This document shows positions 25,840 through 34,387 of a stretch of 64,000 bases of DNA, in pieces. Where the stretch lies: assembly GCF_030450125.1 (NCBI RefSeq), contig NZ_CP123923.1, positions 6,915,001-6,979,000 of the forward strand. Reading direction: 5' to 3'. Numbering within the stretch: the first letter of the stretch is position 1; the number at the start of each line of letters is the position of its first letter. The stretch is from Streptomyces sp. WP-1. Lineage in GTDB: Bacteria > Actinomycetota > Actinomycetes > Streptomycetales > Streptomycetaceae. The notes under the pieces were generated by a model that made no database searches, was not told the DNA's origin, and saw nothing but the letters and a program-made list of their open reading frames with translations. A program made the translations under genes and the position numbers.

Positions 25840-27135
25840 ATGGGTCAGCAGGAGAAGGTGGCGACCAGCCTCGCCGGCGCCGTCGGCGAGGAGATCAGCG
25901 CCTCGCTCGCCCCGGTCGACGCGGAACTGGCCCGCCGCTACCCCGGGGACCCCGGCACCCGGCAGCCCGTGCACACCGTGTACGTCCCCGGTGACGCCTT
26001 CACCGCTGGCACCGTCCGCTCCTGGGGCGACAAGGCCCTCGCCGCGCTGGACGAACACGCCCCCGACGCCGCCTCCTTCGCCGCCGTCCTCGGCCTCGCC
26101 GGCGAACTCGCCGAGCCGGTGTACTCCCGCGTCCGCGCCAAGCTGGAGCGCGAGCCGGTAGAAGACCTGCGGGTCGACTTCGAGGACGGCTACGGCCCCC
26201 GCCCCGACGCCGAGGAGGACGCGACCGCGGCCCGCGCGGCCCGGCTGATCGCCGAGGCGTACGAGAAGGGGACCGCGGCGCCGTACATGGGCATCCGCAT
26301 GAAGTGCATGGAGGCCCCGGTGCGGGCGCGGGGCATCCGCACCCTCGACGTCTTCCTCACCGGCCTGATGGCGGCGGGCGGGCTGCCCGACGGGCTGGTG
26401 CTGACCCTGCCGAAGGTGACCTACCCCGAGCAGGTGACCGCCTTCGCGCGGCTCCTGGAGGCATTCGAGAAGGCGCACGGCCTGGACGCGGGCCGCCTCG
26501 GCTTCGAGATACAGATCGAGACCAGCCAGGCCATCCTGGCCACCGACGGCACCGCGACCGTCGCCCGCATGATCCAGGCCGCCGGGGGCCGCGCCACCGG
26601 GCTGCACTACGGCACCTTCGACTACAGCGCCTGCCTGGGCGTCTCCGCCGCCTACCAGGCCGGCGACCACCCGGCCGCCGACCACGCCAAGGCGGTCATG
26701 CAGGTCGCCGCCGCGGGTACCGGCGTACGCGTCTCGGACGGCTCCACCAACGTCCTCCCGGTCGGCCCCGCCGAGCAGGTGCACGCCGCCTGGCGGCTGC
26801 ACTACGGCCTCACCCGGCGCGCTCTCGCCCGTGCCTACTACCAGGGCTGGGACATGCACCCGGGCCACATCCCGACCCGCTACGCGGCCGTCTTCGCCTT
26901 CTACCGCGAGGGCTTCGAGCAGGCCGCGGCCCGCCTCGCCCGCTACGCCAGCCGCACCGGCGGCGACGTCATGGACGAACCCGCCACGGCCAAGGCGCTC
27001 AGCGGCTATCTGCTGCGCGGCCTGCACTGCGGCGCCCTCGACCTCACGGAGGTCACCGAGCGCACGGGCCTGACCCGCGCCGGGCTGGAGGGCTTCGCGT
27101 CCCCGAGGCGCGGCGACCTCACGGCCTCCGCGTAG
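25840..27135 (+). CDS. DUF6986-family protein, HpcH/HpaI or citrate-lyase-beta-like
   Basis: A 431-residue protein resembling CitE/malate-synthase-type TIM barrels. VDFEDGYGPRPDAEED (about 108-123) is a metal/acid loop, IGIRMKCM-like and FEIQIETSQAI (Glu ligands) follow, and DMHPGHIPTRY is near the C-terminus. Such enzymes cleave or condense beta-hydroxy acids with CoA thioesters or glyoxylate. I recall the family as DUF6986 in streptomycetes. ATG 25840 is chosen because GGAGGG lies 6 nt upstream. The TTCCGC dyad suggests control together with ureide or glyoxylate genes, none of which is in the window. Confidence 0.75.
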   Translation: MGQQEKVATSLAGAVGEEISASLAPVDAELARRYPGDPGTRQPVHTVYVPGDAFTAGTVRSWGDKALAALDEHAPDAASFAAVLGLAGELAEPVYSRVRAKLEREPVEDLRVDFEDGYGPRPDAEEDATAARAARLIAEAYEKGTAAPYMGIRMKCMEAPVRARGIRTLDVFLTGLMAAGGLPDGLVLTLPKVTYPEQVTAFARLLEAFEKAHGLDAGRLGFEIQIETSQAILATDGTATVARMIQAAGGRATGLHYGTFDYSACLGVSAAYQAGDHPAADHAKAVMQVAAAGTGVRVSDGSTNVLPVGPAEQVHAAWRLHYGLTRRALARAYYQGWDMHPGHIPTRYAAVFAFYREGFEQAAARLARYASRTGGDVMDEPATAKALSGYLLRGLHCGALDLTEVTERTGLTRAGLEGFASPRRGDLTASA

Positions 27136-27315
27136 GAGGGGGCTACGCGGACAGCGGGGTGTGCCGCAAGTCGCCGTCGTCCGGCAGCGGCACCTCTCAC
27201 GGGCGTCGATGACGTCACGTCGCCGCCGGTCCAGCCACGGCACGCGCAACTCCCGTGTGACGGAAGGTGGTTGACGGGCGAGAGGGGGAGGCCGTCCAGC
27301 GTCGGCAGGAGTGTC

Positions 27316-28365
27316 TCAACCGACCGGGGGCAGTTCGCCCGAGCCGCGGGTGATCAGCCGGGTCGGCAACTCGATACGCTCCGGCGCGATCAGGCCGCCG
27401 TCCAGCCGGCGGAAGAGCCGCTCCGCCGCCGTACGGCCGAGGGCGGCCGAGTCCTGGGCGACCACCGTGACGCCCGGCCGCAGCAGATCGGCTAGCTCGA
27501 AGTCGTCGAAGCCGACGAGGGCCACCTGCCGGGACCGCTCGGCGAGGACCCGGACCACGGTGACCGTCACCCGGTTGTTGCCCGTGAACACCGCGGTCAC
27601 GGGCTCGGGTTCGGACAGCATCTCCTGCGCGGCCCGGCGCACCCGCTCCGGGCTCGTCACCCCGAGCGACATCCAGCGGTCCTCGACCGGTATCCCCGCG
27701 TCCTCCATCGCCGCCCGGTAGCCGCGCAGCCGCTCGGCCGCCGTGTGGATGCGGGGCATGTCCCCGATGAACCCGATCCTGCGGTGGCCGTGCGCGATCA
27801 GATGGGCCACACCGTCGCGGGCCCCGCCGAAGTTGTCGGACAGCACCACGTCGGCGTCGATCCGCCCGGCCGGCCGGTCCACGAACACGGTCGCCACGCC
27901 CGCCCGGATCTCCGGCTCCAGATAGCGGTGGTCGCCCCCGGCCGGGATCACCACCAGGCCGTCCACCCGCCGCGCGCACAGCGCGAGCGCCAACTCCCGC
28001 TCCCGCTCCGGGTCCTCGGCGCTGGAGCCGTTGATCAGCAGGGCGCCGTGCGAGCGGGCCACCTCCTCCACCGCGCGGCTCAGCGGGCCGTAGAAGGGGT
28101 CCGCGAGGTCCTCCAGGACGAGGCCGATGCTCGCGGTGCGGCCCTTGCGCAGCACCCGCGCGCTGTCGTTGCGGCGGAAGCCCAGCGCGTCGATGGCCTC
28201 CTGCACCCGGCGCTCGGTGTCCGGCGTGACCCCGGGCTCGCCGTTGACCACCCGGGACACCGTCTTCAGCCCGACCCCGGCCCGCGCCGCCACGTCCTTC
28301 ATCGTCGGCCGGTTGCCGTAGCGGTTCCCGGGGTGGCGATCTGCGCGGCGGGTGGTTTTGGGCAC
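27316..28365 (-). CDS. LacI-family transcriptional regulator
   Basis: A 349-residue LacI/GalR protein. The helix-turn-helix starts at TMKDVAARAGVGLKTVSRVVNG (about 20-41) after a basic N-terminal extension; the hinge RKGRTASIGLVLEDL and the periplasmic-binding-protein-like sugar domain follow. GTG 28365 has AGGACAG upstream and is the first start compatible with the family. Divergent from a ROK sugar kinase with a 12-bp operator between, so it probably represses a sugar-kinase gene and itself. The inducer is likely a sugar or sugar phosphate. Confidence 0.9.
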   Translation of the reverse strand: MPKTTRRADRHPGNRYGNRPTMKDVAARAGVGLKTVSRVVNGEPGVTPDTERRVQEAIDALGFRRNDSARVLRKGRTASIGLVLEDLADPFYGPLSRAVEEVARSHGALLINGSSAEDPERERELALALCARRVDGLVVIPAGGDHRYLEPEIRAGVATVFVDRPAGRIDADVVLSDNFGGARDGVAHLIAHGHRRIGFIGDMPRIHTAAERLRGYRAAMEDAGIPVEDRWMSLGVTSPERVRRAAQEMLSEPEPVTAVFTGNNRVTVTVVRVLAERSRQVALVGFDDFELADLLRPGVTVVAQDSAALGRTAAERLFRRLDGGLIAPERIELPTRLITRGSGELPPVG

Positions 28366-28462
28366 GATGCGCTGTCCTGTCCTGTCGTCCGTGTCCCCAT
28401 GGGGGTGTGAAGCGGGCGGCCCATGGGCTTGTATGAGGATGTGGCGTCGAGCATAGAGCCTG

Positions 28463-28474
28463 GACAACGTTGTC
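28463..28474. promoter_or_regulatory. LacI-type operator
   Basis: GACAACGTTGTC is a perfect 12-bp palindrome with the central CG typical of LacI-family sites. It lies between the divergent lacI-type and ROK kinase genes, next to TATGCT (28450-28455, minus strand), a -10 candidate for the regulator gene. Confidence 0.75.
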
Positions 28475-28583
28475 AGGTGCGCGGGAGACTGTCGACCACT
28501 CTGCGCGGGACCGCGCCCCCACCACCCGGCCGGCCCGCTCGGACCCATGGTTTTCGATCGTTCGACGGGGAGATCACACTCTG

Positions 28584-29531
28584 ATGCGCACCGACCTCGT
28601 GGCAGCCCTGGACATCGGCGGCACCAAGATCGCCGGCGGTCTCGTGGACGGCCGCGGACTGATCCTGGAGCGGGCCCAGCGCGCCACGCCCGCCCGGCGG
28701 GACGGCGAAACGGTCATGCGGGCCGTCGAGGAGGTGCTCGGCGAACTCGCCGCCTCGCCCCGGTGGGGACACGTCCGCTCCGTCGGCATCGGCAGCGCGG
28801 GTCCGGTGGACGCCTCCGCGGGCACCGTCAGCCCCGTGAACGTGCCGGGCTGGCGGGACTTCCCGCTGGTCGAGCGGGTGCGGACGGCGACCGGGGGACT
28901 GCCCGTCGAGCTGATCGGGGACGGCGTCGCGATCACCGCCGCCGAGCACTGGCAGGGCGCCGCCCGGGGCCACGACAACGCGCTGTGCATGGTCGTCTCG
29001 ACCGGCGTCGGCGGCGGCCTGGTGCTCAACGGACAGCTGCACCCCGGCCCGACCGGGAACGCCGGGCACATCGGGCACATCAGCGTCGACCTCGACGGCG
29101 ACCCCTGCCCGTGCGGCTCGCGCGGCTGTGTGGAGCGGATCGCCAGCGGCCCGAACATCGCCGGCCGCGCCCTGGAGGAGGGCTGGCGGCCGGGCCCGGA
29201 CGGCGACGCCTCGGCCGCCGCGGTGGCGGCGGCGGCCCGGGCCGGCGACCCGGTCGCCGTGGCCTCCTTCCGGCGGGCCGCGCGTGCGCTCGCCGCCGGG
29301 ATCGCGGCCACCGCGACGCTGGCCGAGATCGACATCGCGGTGATCGGCGGCGGGGTCGGCAACGCGGGCGACGTCCTCTTCACCCCGCTGCGCGAGGCAC
29401 TCGCGGACTACGCCACGCTGTCGTTCGTACGGCGGCTGACGGTGGTGCCCGCGCAGATGGGCACGGACGCCGGGCTGGTGGGGGCCGCGGCGGCGGCGCT
29501 GCTCAGGGGACCGGGGCTGGTGCGGCTCTAG
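28584..29531 (+). CDS. ROK-family sugar kinase
   Basis: A 315-residue kinase of the ROK family. DIGGTK (residues 9-14) binds ATP phosphate, GIGSAGPVD follows, the catalytic region is VSTGVGGGLVL with the downstream GHIGHISVD, and CPCGSRGC (about 175-182) is the zinc site. No N-terminal DNA-binding domain, so it is an enzyme rather than a ROK repressor; glucose, N-acetylglucosamine or similar sugars are possible substrates. Controlled by the facing LacI protein. Confidence 0.88.
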   Translation: MRTDLVAALDIGGTKIAGGLVDGRGLILERAQRATPARRDGETVMRAVEEVLGELAASPRWGHVRSVGIGSAGPVDASAGTVSPVNVPGWRDFPLVERVRTATGGLPVELIGDGVAITAAEHWQGAARGHDNALCMVVSTGVGGGLVLNGQLHPGPTGNAGHIGHISVDLDGDPCPCGSRGCVERIASGPNIAGRALEEGWRPGPDGDASAAAVAAAARAGDPVAVASFRRAARALAAGIAATATLAEIDIAVIGGGVGNAGDVLFTPLREALADYATLSFVRRLTVVPAQMGTDAGLVGAAAAALLRGPGLVRL

Positions 29532-29558
29532 ACCCTCGGACGTGGGTGCCTCGGTGGC

Positions 29559-30320
29559 CTACCCGTCGTCGCCGAGGCGCCCCCAGCCGGGAAGCGGGGG
29601 CTGGGGCCAGGGGAGCGGGGTGGGGAGGGCTGGGGGCAGCCGGGGTCCGGCGGCCGGGAGCCGTCCGGTGAGCCAGCCGAGAAGGCGGTGCCCCTCACCG
29701 CTCAGCTCCGGGCCCTCGGCCGAGACCGGCCAGCGCCGCCCCAGATCGACGGCCGTCACGGCGGCGAGCGGGAAGCGGCGGGCGCCGAGGGTGGTGAGGG
29801 TGTCGTCCAGGGCCCAGCGCACATACCGGTCCGGCCAGCGCTCGGTGCCGTACCCGGTGCCGAGGTCGAGATGGTGGGTCTCCAGTTCCCGCAGGGCGCG
29901 CAGCAGCAGGTACCAGGCGGGATGGCACCAGCCGGCCAGCGCCGGGACCAGCCGCTCCCAGGCGGGCGCGGGCAACGCGCGCGCCCCGTCCGTGAACCGG
30001 CCGAGGCTCTCCCGCAGCCGCTCGGCCAGCGGCCCGGCGGGCAGTACGGCGTCCCGCGCCACCCGCGCCGGATCCGGGCGCGGACCGGGCTCCCGGCCGG
30101 TGCGCGCGAGCTCCAGCATCCAGGTGTAGGCGTCGGCGCTGTAGGCGACATGGGCGAGCACCTGCCCCCGCGTCCGGTCCGGCAGCCCCGAAGGCGCCCG
30201 CACCGCGGTCCCGGACAGCCCGGCCGCGGCCGCGGTGAGCCGGCCCGCGGACCGTACGACGTCCCCGATCACGTCACCGAGCCCGGCGCCGACCGTGCCG
30301 GAGGGGAAGTCAGGGGACAC
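29559..30320 (-). CDS. Maleylpyruvate isomerase-family (DinB-like) protein
   Basis: A 253-residue protein of the TIGR03083/mycothiol-dependent maleylpyruvate isomerase N-terminal type: a four-helix DinB-like metal-binding bundle with RGQVLAHVAYSADAY (His at about 57) and ELETHHLDLGTGYG (Glu/His ligands), then a C-terminal Pro-rich tail. Such proteins catalyse mycothiol-linked reactions in actinobacteria. GTG 30320 has GGAG 8 nt upstream. The Pro/Trp-rich last 40 residues are unusual for the family. Substrate unknown. Confidence 0.78.
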   Translation of the reverse strand: MSPDFPSGTVGAGLGDVIGDVVRSAGRLTAAAAGLSGTAVRAPSGLPDRTRGQVLAHVAYSADAYTWMLELARTGREPGPRPDPARVARDAVLPAGPLAERLRESLGRFTDGARALPAPAWERLVPALAGWCHPAWYLLLRALRELETHHLDLGTGYGTERWPDRYVRWALDDTLTTLGARRFPLAAVTAVDLGRRWPVSAEGPELSGEGHRLLGWLTGRLPAAGPRLPPALPTPLPWPQPPLPGWGRLGDDG

Positions 30321-30350
30321 GCGTACTCCTCGCCGTGCGGGTGCCGCGGC

Positions 30351-30541
30351 TCACCGGAAGGTGTGCACTACCTCGGCCGGTCCCACGATATGCGTGGTGA
30401 ACTCGTTCAACTCCTCGGCGGGCAACCACAGTTCCAGGGGCGTCGCGCCCCCTGCCCGCTCCACCGGTAGCGGCGCGGGAACTCGGTGCCGACCGGAGTC
30501 CCGGCCAGGGGATTTCGCCGTTCCGGCGGTATCCGCGTGAC
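30351..30541 (-). pseudogene. Remnant of a small conserved protein gene, frameshifted
   Basis: Two minus-strand frames read as one plausible protein: NPLAGTPVGTEFPRRYRW in the first, then PLELWLPAEELNEF and THIVGPAEVVHTFR ending at 30351 in the next. The switch occurs at a G run (30448-30452); one extra G would join them. No start codon is found upstream in the first frame, so the gene seems truncated as well. Family not recognised; the coherence of both parts is the evidence. Confidence 0.45.
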
Positions 30542-30571
30542 CCCGGGCCCCCTCGGGGAGTTGATACGCGC

Positions 30572-30790
30572 ATGAAGAAGCGCAGCATGCTCGCCCTCGC
30601 CTCCCTGGCCACCGGTTTCGTCGTGGCCGCCATCACCCCGTCCCACGCCGCGGACAAGGGTCCCCTGGACGGTCTCAACGTCTCCGACACCCTGCACTCG
30701 GCCGGTGATCTGGTCAGCCACGACAGCCTGGCCCCCGCCGACTCCCCGGCCACCGGCCACACCACCGGGCGGGCCGCCGGACAGGACTAG
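30572..30790 (+). CDS. Small secreted protein
   Basis: A 72-residue ORF with a clear signal peptide: MKKRSM, a hydrophobic core to about residue 20 and ITPSHAAD (signal peptidase site after Ala26-Ala27). The mature part of about 45 residues is hydrophilic, rich in Asp, Ser and Thr, without cysteines. GGGGAG lies 12 nt before ATG 30572. No family recognised; could be a cell-surface or secreted peptide. Confidence 0.6.
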   Translation: MKKRSMLALASLATGFVVAAITPSHAADKGPLDGLNVSDTLHSAGDLVSHDSLAPADSPATGHTTGRAAGQD

Positions 30791-30927
30791 GCCACCGGCG
30801 TATGCGTGCCGGTGCCCCGCCGCGGGGGCACCGGCACCGCGCTTTACCGCACCCTCACCGCGGCGGGGTTTCCGTGGCAGGGTGGAGCGGGCAAGCCTCA
30901 GGGGGCCAACAGAAGAGGGGGAAGTCC

Positions 30928-31971
30928 GTGACCGTCGTCTGGATCAACGGCGCGTTCGGTGCGGGGAAGACCACGACCGCACGGGAGCTGATCGAACTGA
31001 TCCCGCACAGCACGCTCTTCGACCCCGAGGTCATCGGCGGGTCGCTCGCGCACCTGCTGCCGCCCAAGCGCCTCGCCGAGGTCGGCGACTTCCAGGACCT
31101 GCCGATCTGGCGCCGCCTCGTGGTCGACACGGCCGCCGCGATGCTCGCCGAGCTGGGCGGCACCCTCGTCGTGCCGATGACCCTGCTGCGCCAGGAGCAC
31201 CGCGACGAGATCTTCGGCGGCCTCGCCGCCCGCCGGATTCCCGTACGGCATCTGGTCCTCGCCCCGGCCGAAACGATCCTGCGTGCGCGAATAGCCGGGC
31301 GCGAGGTGCCGCCCGACCTGCCCGACGGGGAGATGCGGGTACGGCAGTGGTCGTACGACCACATCGAGGCGTACCACGCCGCCCTCGCCTCCTGGCTCAC
31401 CGCCGACGCCCATCTGATCGACACCAGCGCGCTGACCCCGTACGAGACCGCCGTGCGGATCGCGGAGTCGGTCGGCAGGGGTGACTTCGCCCCCTGCGAC
31501 ATCGTGCAGACGCCCGAGCCCACCGCCGAGACCCTCGCCGCCGGGGTGCTCCTCTTCGACGAGCAGGACCGGGTGCTGCTCGTGGACCCCACCTACAAGC
31601 CCGGCTGGGAGTTCCCCGGCGGTGTGGTGGAGCGCGGCGAGGCCCCGGCCCGCGCGGGGATGCGCGAGGTCGCCGAGGAGACCGGGATACGGCTGCGGGA
31701 GGTGCCCCGGCTGCTGGTGGTGGACTGGGAACGGCCTGTGCCGCCCGGCTACGGCGGGCTGCGACTGCTTTTCGACGGCGGCCGGCTCCCTGCCGACGAG
31801 GCGGCCCAAGTGGCGCTGCCCGGCCCGGAGTTGCGCGGCTGGCGGTTCGCCACCGAGCAGGAGGCCGCCGGGATGCTGCCCCCGGTCCGCTACGAGCGGC
31901 TGCGCTGGGCCCTGCGCGCCCGTGAGCGCGGAAAGGCCCTGTACCTGGAGGCCGGGGTGCCCCTCGGCTGA
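30928..31971 (+). CDS. AAA kinase-like/Nudix fusion protein
   Basis: A 347-residue two-domain protein. Residues 1-180 form a P-loop kinase-like domain with Walker A GAFGAGKTT (8-16). Residues about 200-340 form a Nudix hydrolase whose box (about 231-254) matches G-x5-E-x7-REV-x-EE-x-GI with all glutamates present. The first domain may phosphorylate and the second hydrolyse a nucleoside-diphosphate-linked substrate; the pair is seen in streptomycetes but I know no assigned reaction. GTG 30928 follows GGGGGA. The MBL gene is convergent, 2 bp away. Confidence 0.83.
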   Translation: MTVVWINGAFGAGKTTTARELIELIPHSTLFDPEVIGGSLAHLLPPKRLAEVGDFQDLPIWRRLVVDTAAAMLAELGGTLVVPMTLLRQEHRDEIFGGLAARRIPVRHLVLAPAETILRARIAGREVPPDLPDGEMRVRQWSYDHIEAYHAALASWLTADAHLIDTSALTPYETAVRIAESVGRGDFAPCDIVQTPEPTAETLAAGVLLFDEQDRVLLVDPTYKPGWEFPGGVVERGEAPARAGMREVAEETGIRLREVPRLLVVDWERPVPPGYGGLRLLFDGGRLPADEAAQVALPGPELRGWRFATEQEAAGMLPPVRYERLRWALRARERGKALYLEAGVPLG

Positions 31972-31973
31972 CG

Positions 31974-32723
31974 TCACATCGCGGCGGCCCTGCGCAGTTC
32001 GGCGGTGGCGCCCCGCAGCACCGGGTCGCCGTGGCCGAAGCACGCCACGTCGGCGCCGAGGCCCGCCAACCGCCGTACGGAGTCGAGGAGTCGGGGCCGG
32101 TCGAGGTTGAACACGCCCGGGATCACCGTGCGTTCGGCGGGGGCCACCGTCGGCACCGGCTCCCCGGGGGACAGCACGCCCTCGGGCGGCAGCGCGGCCA
32201 CGGTGTCCCCGGTGAACAGCACGCCCTCGGCGGGCAGATGGAGCGCGATGCTGCCGTCGGTGTGCCCGGGGACGTGCACCACCTGTGCCCCGCCGCCGAA
32301 GCCGAGCACCTCGCCGTCCGTGACCTCCGTGACGGACGGCGGCGGCAGCAAGGTGCCCTCGGGCAGCCGCCCGGCGACCTCCGCCCGGATCGGCAGCTCC
32401 CACTCCGCGAGCCGCGGCGCGGGGCCCGGCGCGTCACCTCGTACGAACGGCGCGTCCAGGCGATGGGCCAGCACCTCGGCCCCGCTCAGCGCGGCGAACT
32501 CGCCCGCACCGCCCGCATGGTCCTCGTGGAAGTGGGTCAGCACCACGCGCCGTACGTCCTCGGGCGCGCGGCCCGACGCCCTGATCGCCTCGGCGATCAC
32601 CGGTCCCGCCCCGATCGTCCCCGCGTCGATCAGTGTCAACTCCTCGCCGTCCCGCCAGAGGTACGCCTGGCCGACCGGGAAGCGCAGCAGATGCAACCGG
32701 GGGAGCAGCTCGATCACGTCCAT
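31974..32723 (-). CDS. MBL-fold metallo-hydrolase
   Basis: A 249-residue metallo-beta-lactamase-fold hydrolase. Metal ligands: HFHEDH (residues 64-69), HVPGHTDGS with the third His, and FTGDTV with the bridging Asp; a further His lies in FGHGDP. The short inserts resemble glyoxalase II/arylsulfatase-type members that act on thioesters or lactones. Start ATG 32723 directly precedes the first strand. No partner gene is evident. Confidence 0.87.
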   Translation of the reverse strand: MDVIELLPRLHLLRFPVGQAYLWRDGEELTLIDAGTIGAGPVIAEAIRASGRAPEDVRRVVLTHFHEDHAGGAGEFAALSGAEVLAHRLDAPFVRGDAPGPAPRLAEWELPIRAEVAGRLPEGTLLPPPSVTEVTDGEVLGFGGGAQVVHVPGHTDGSIALHLPAEGVLFTGDTVAALPPEGVLSPGEPVPTVAPAERTVIPGVFNLDRPRLLDSVRRLAGLGADVACFGHGDPVLRGATAELRRAAAM

Positions 32724-32767
32724 GCCCCGACCGTAGGCCGGGGCGGGAGCGGGGAGGCGGGTTCTAC

Positions 32768-32797
32768 GCCTTGGGCGGACGGGTGTCCGCCCAAGGC
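32768..32797 (-). terminator. Hairpin terminator downstream of the M20 gene
   Basis: GCCTTGGGCGGAC (32768-32780) and GTCCGCCCAAGGC (32785-32797) are perfect 13-bp arms around GGGT, about 70 bp beyond the stop of the M20 peptidase gene. It separates that gene from the MBL gene on the same strand. Confidence 0.8.
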
Positions 32798-32841
32798 GGA
32801 ACCGCACGGCCGGGTGCCCCAAGGCGGGACCGGCCCCCGGC

Positions 32842-32863
32842 CCGGCGTGATCCGAACGAGAGG
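32842..32863 (-). repeat. Dispersed 3'-end motif, copy 1
   Basis: A 22-bp segment with core GATCCGAACGAGAGG. A copy differing at one base lies at 61173-61194 in opposite orientation in the window, but in both places the motif lies just after a stop codon and in the same orientation relative to its gene. It is probably part of a repeated transcription-end element. Confidence 0.7.
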
Positions 32864-32865
32864 CC

Positions 32866-34218
32866 CTAGCCCGCGTAGTTCCGCAGGAACAGCGCCTCCG
32901 CCACCGACAGGCGCTCCAGTTCCTCCGGCGAGACGCTCTCGTTGAGGGCGTGGATCTGGGCCTCCGGCTCGCTGAGGCCGATCAGCAGGATCTCGGCGTC
33001 CGGGTAGAGGCCGGCGAGGGTGTTGCACAGCGGGATGGAGCCGCCCTGGCCGGCGTACTGCATGGTCTCGCCCGGGTAGGCGACCGCCATCGCGTCGGCC
33101 ATCGCCTGGTAGGCGGGGCTGGAGACGTCGGCGCGGAACGGCTGGCCCTGGCCGACCTGCTCCACGGTGACCCGGGCGCCCCACGGGGTGTGCGTCTCCA
33201 GGTGGGCCTGGAGCAGCTTGCTCGCCTCCGTCGCGTCCACGCCCGGCGGCACCCGCAGGCTGACCAGCGCGCGGGCCCCGGCGTGCACCGAGGGGGTGGC
33301 GCCGACGACCGGCGGGCAGTCGATGCCGAGCACGGTGACCGCGGGGCGGGCCCACAGCCGGTCGGCGACCGAACCGGAGCCGAGCAGGCCCACGCCGTCC
33401 AGCACCTTGGCGTCCGAGCGGAACTGCTCCTCGGTGTACTCCAGGCCGTTCCACTCGGCCGACGCGTCCAGACCGTCCACCGCGGTGGAGCCGTCCGTCG
33501 CGCGCAGCGAGTCCAGTACCCGGATCAGCGCGGCCAGCGCGTCCGGCGCGGCGCCGCCGAACTGGCCCGAGTGCAGATTGCCCGCGAGGGTCTCGACACC
33601 CACCCGGACCAGCGTCATGCCACGCAGAATCGTGGTCACCGTCGGCAGGCCCACCCGGAAGTTGCCCGCGTCACCGATGACGATGGTGTCGGCGGTCAGC
33701 ACCTCCGGGTGCTGCTCGGCGTACCGCTCGAGGCCGCCCGTGCCCTGCTCCTCGGAGCCCTCCACGATGATCTTGACGTGCACCGGGACGCCGCCGTTCG
33801 CCTTCAGCGCGCGCAGGGCGAGCAGGTGCATGATCACACCGCCCTTGCAGTCGGCGCTGCCCCGGCCGTACCAGCGTCCGTCGCGCTCGGTCAGCTCGAA
33901 CGGCGGAGTCGTCCAGCCGGCCTCGTCCAGCGGCGGCTGGACGTCGTAGTGCGCGTACAGCAGAACCGTTTTGGCGCCCTCCGGGCCCGGCAGATAGCCG
34001 TACACCGACTGGGTGCCGTCGGGGGTGTCGAGCAGGGCGACGTCGACGAATCCCTCGGCACGCAGTGCGTCGGCGATCCAGTTCGCGGCGGCCTCGCTCT
34101 CGCTCTTCGGGAACTGCTCGAAGTCCGCCACGGACCGGAAGGCGACCAGCTCGGCCAGCTCCGCCTTGGCTCGGGGCATCAGCGAGGCGACGGTCTCGGC
34201 GACCGGATTCGACGACAT
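32866..34218 (-). CDS. M20-family dipeptidase/carboxypeptidase
   Basis: A 450-residue zinc peptidase of the ArgE/DapE/CNDP group. Ligands are visible: AHYDVQPP (His90, Asp92), GSADCKGG (bridging Asp123), EGSEEQG (catalytic/ligand Glu at 156-157), a later DAGNF, and the C-terminal His near IHALNE. The dimerisation domain lies between about 215 and 330. It hydrolyses dipeptides or N-acyl amino acids in the cytoplasm. ATG 34218 is preferred because GAGGAG lies upstream; the longer frame begins inside the divergent promoter region. Confidence 0.9.
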   Translation of the reverse strand: MSSNPVAETVASLMPRAKAELAELVAFRSVADFEQFPKSESEAAANWIADALRAEGFVDVALLDTPDGTQSVYGYLPGPEGAKTVLLYAHYDVQPPLDEAGWTTPPFELTERDGRWYGRGSADCKGGVIMHLLALRALKANGGVPVHVKIIVEGSEEQGTGGLERYAEQHPEVLTADTIVIGDAGNFRVGLPTVTTILRGMTLVRVGVETLAGNLHSGQFGGAAPDALAALIRVLDSLRATDGSTAVDGLDASAEWNGLEYTEEQFRSDAKVLDGVGLLGSGSVADRLWARPAVTVLGIDCPPVVGATPSVHAGARALVSLRVPPGVDATEASKLLQAHLETHTPWGARVTVEQVGQGQPFRADVSSPAYQAMADAMAVAYPGETMQYAGQGGSIPLCNTLAGLYPDAEILLIGLSEPEAQIHALNESVSPEELERLSVAEALFLRNYAG

Positions 34219-34387
34219 GGGCACGCTCCTCGTAGGTGCGACGTTGTACAGCTGGGTGGATCGATCCTCCCACAGCGGCGCACCCGGCTCGCGGCCGTAG
34301 GATGCGTGATACATCGGTTACCCCCTGCTCGCGGGATGTCGTGGGCGCGGGGGAGCGGCAGCGGCTTGATCGGAGCAGTAGACCATC

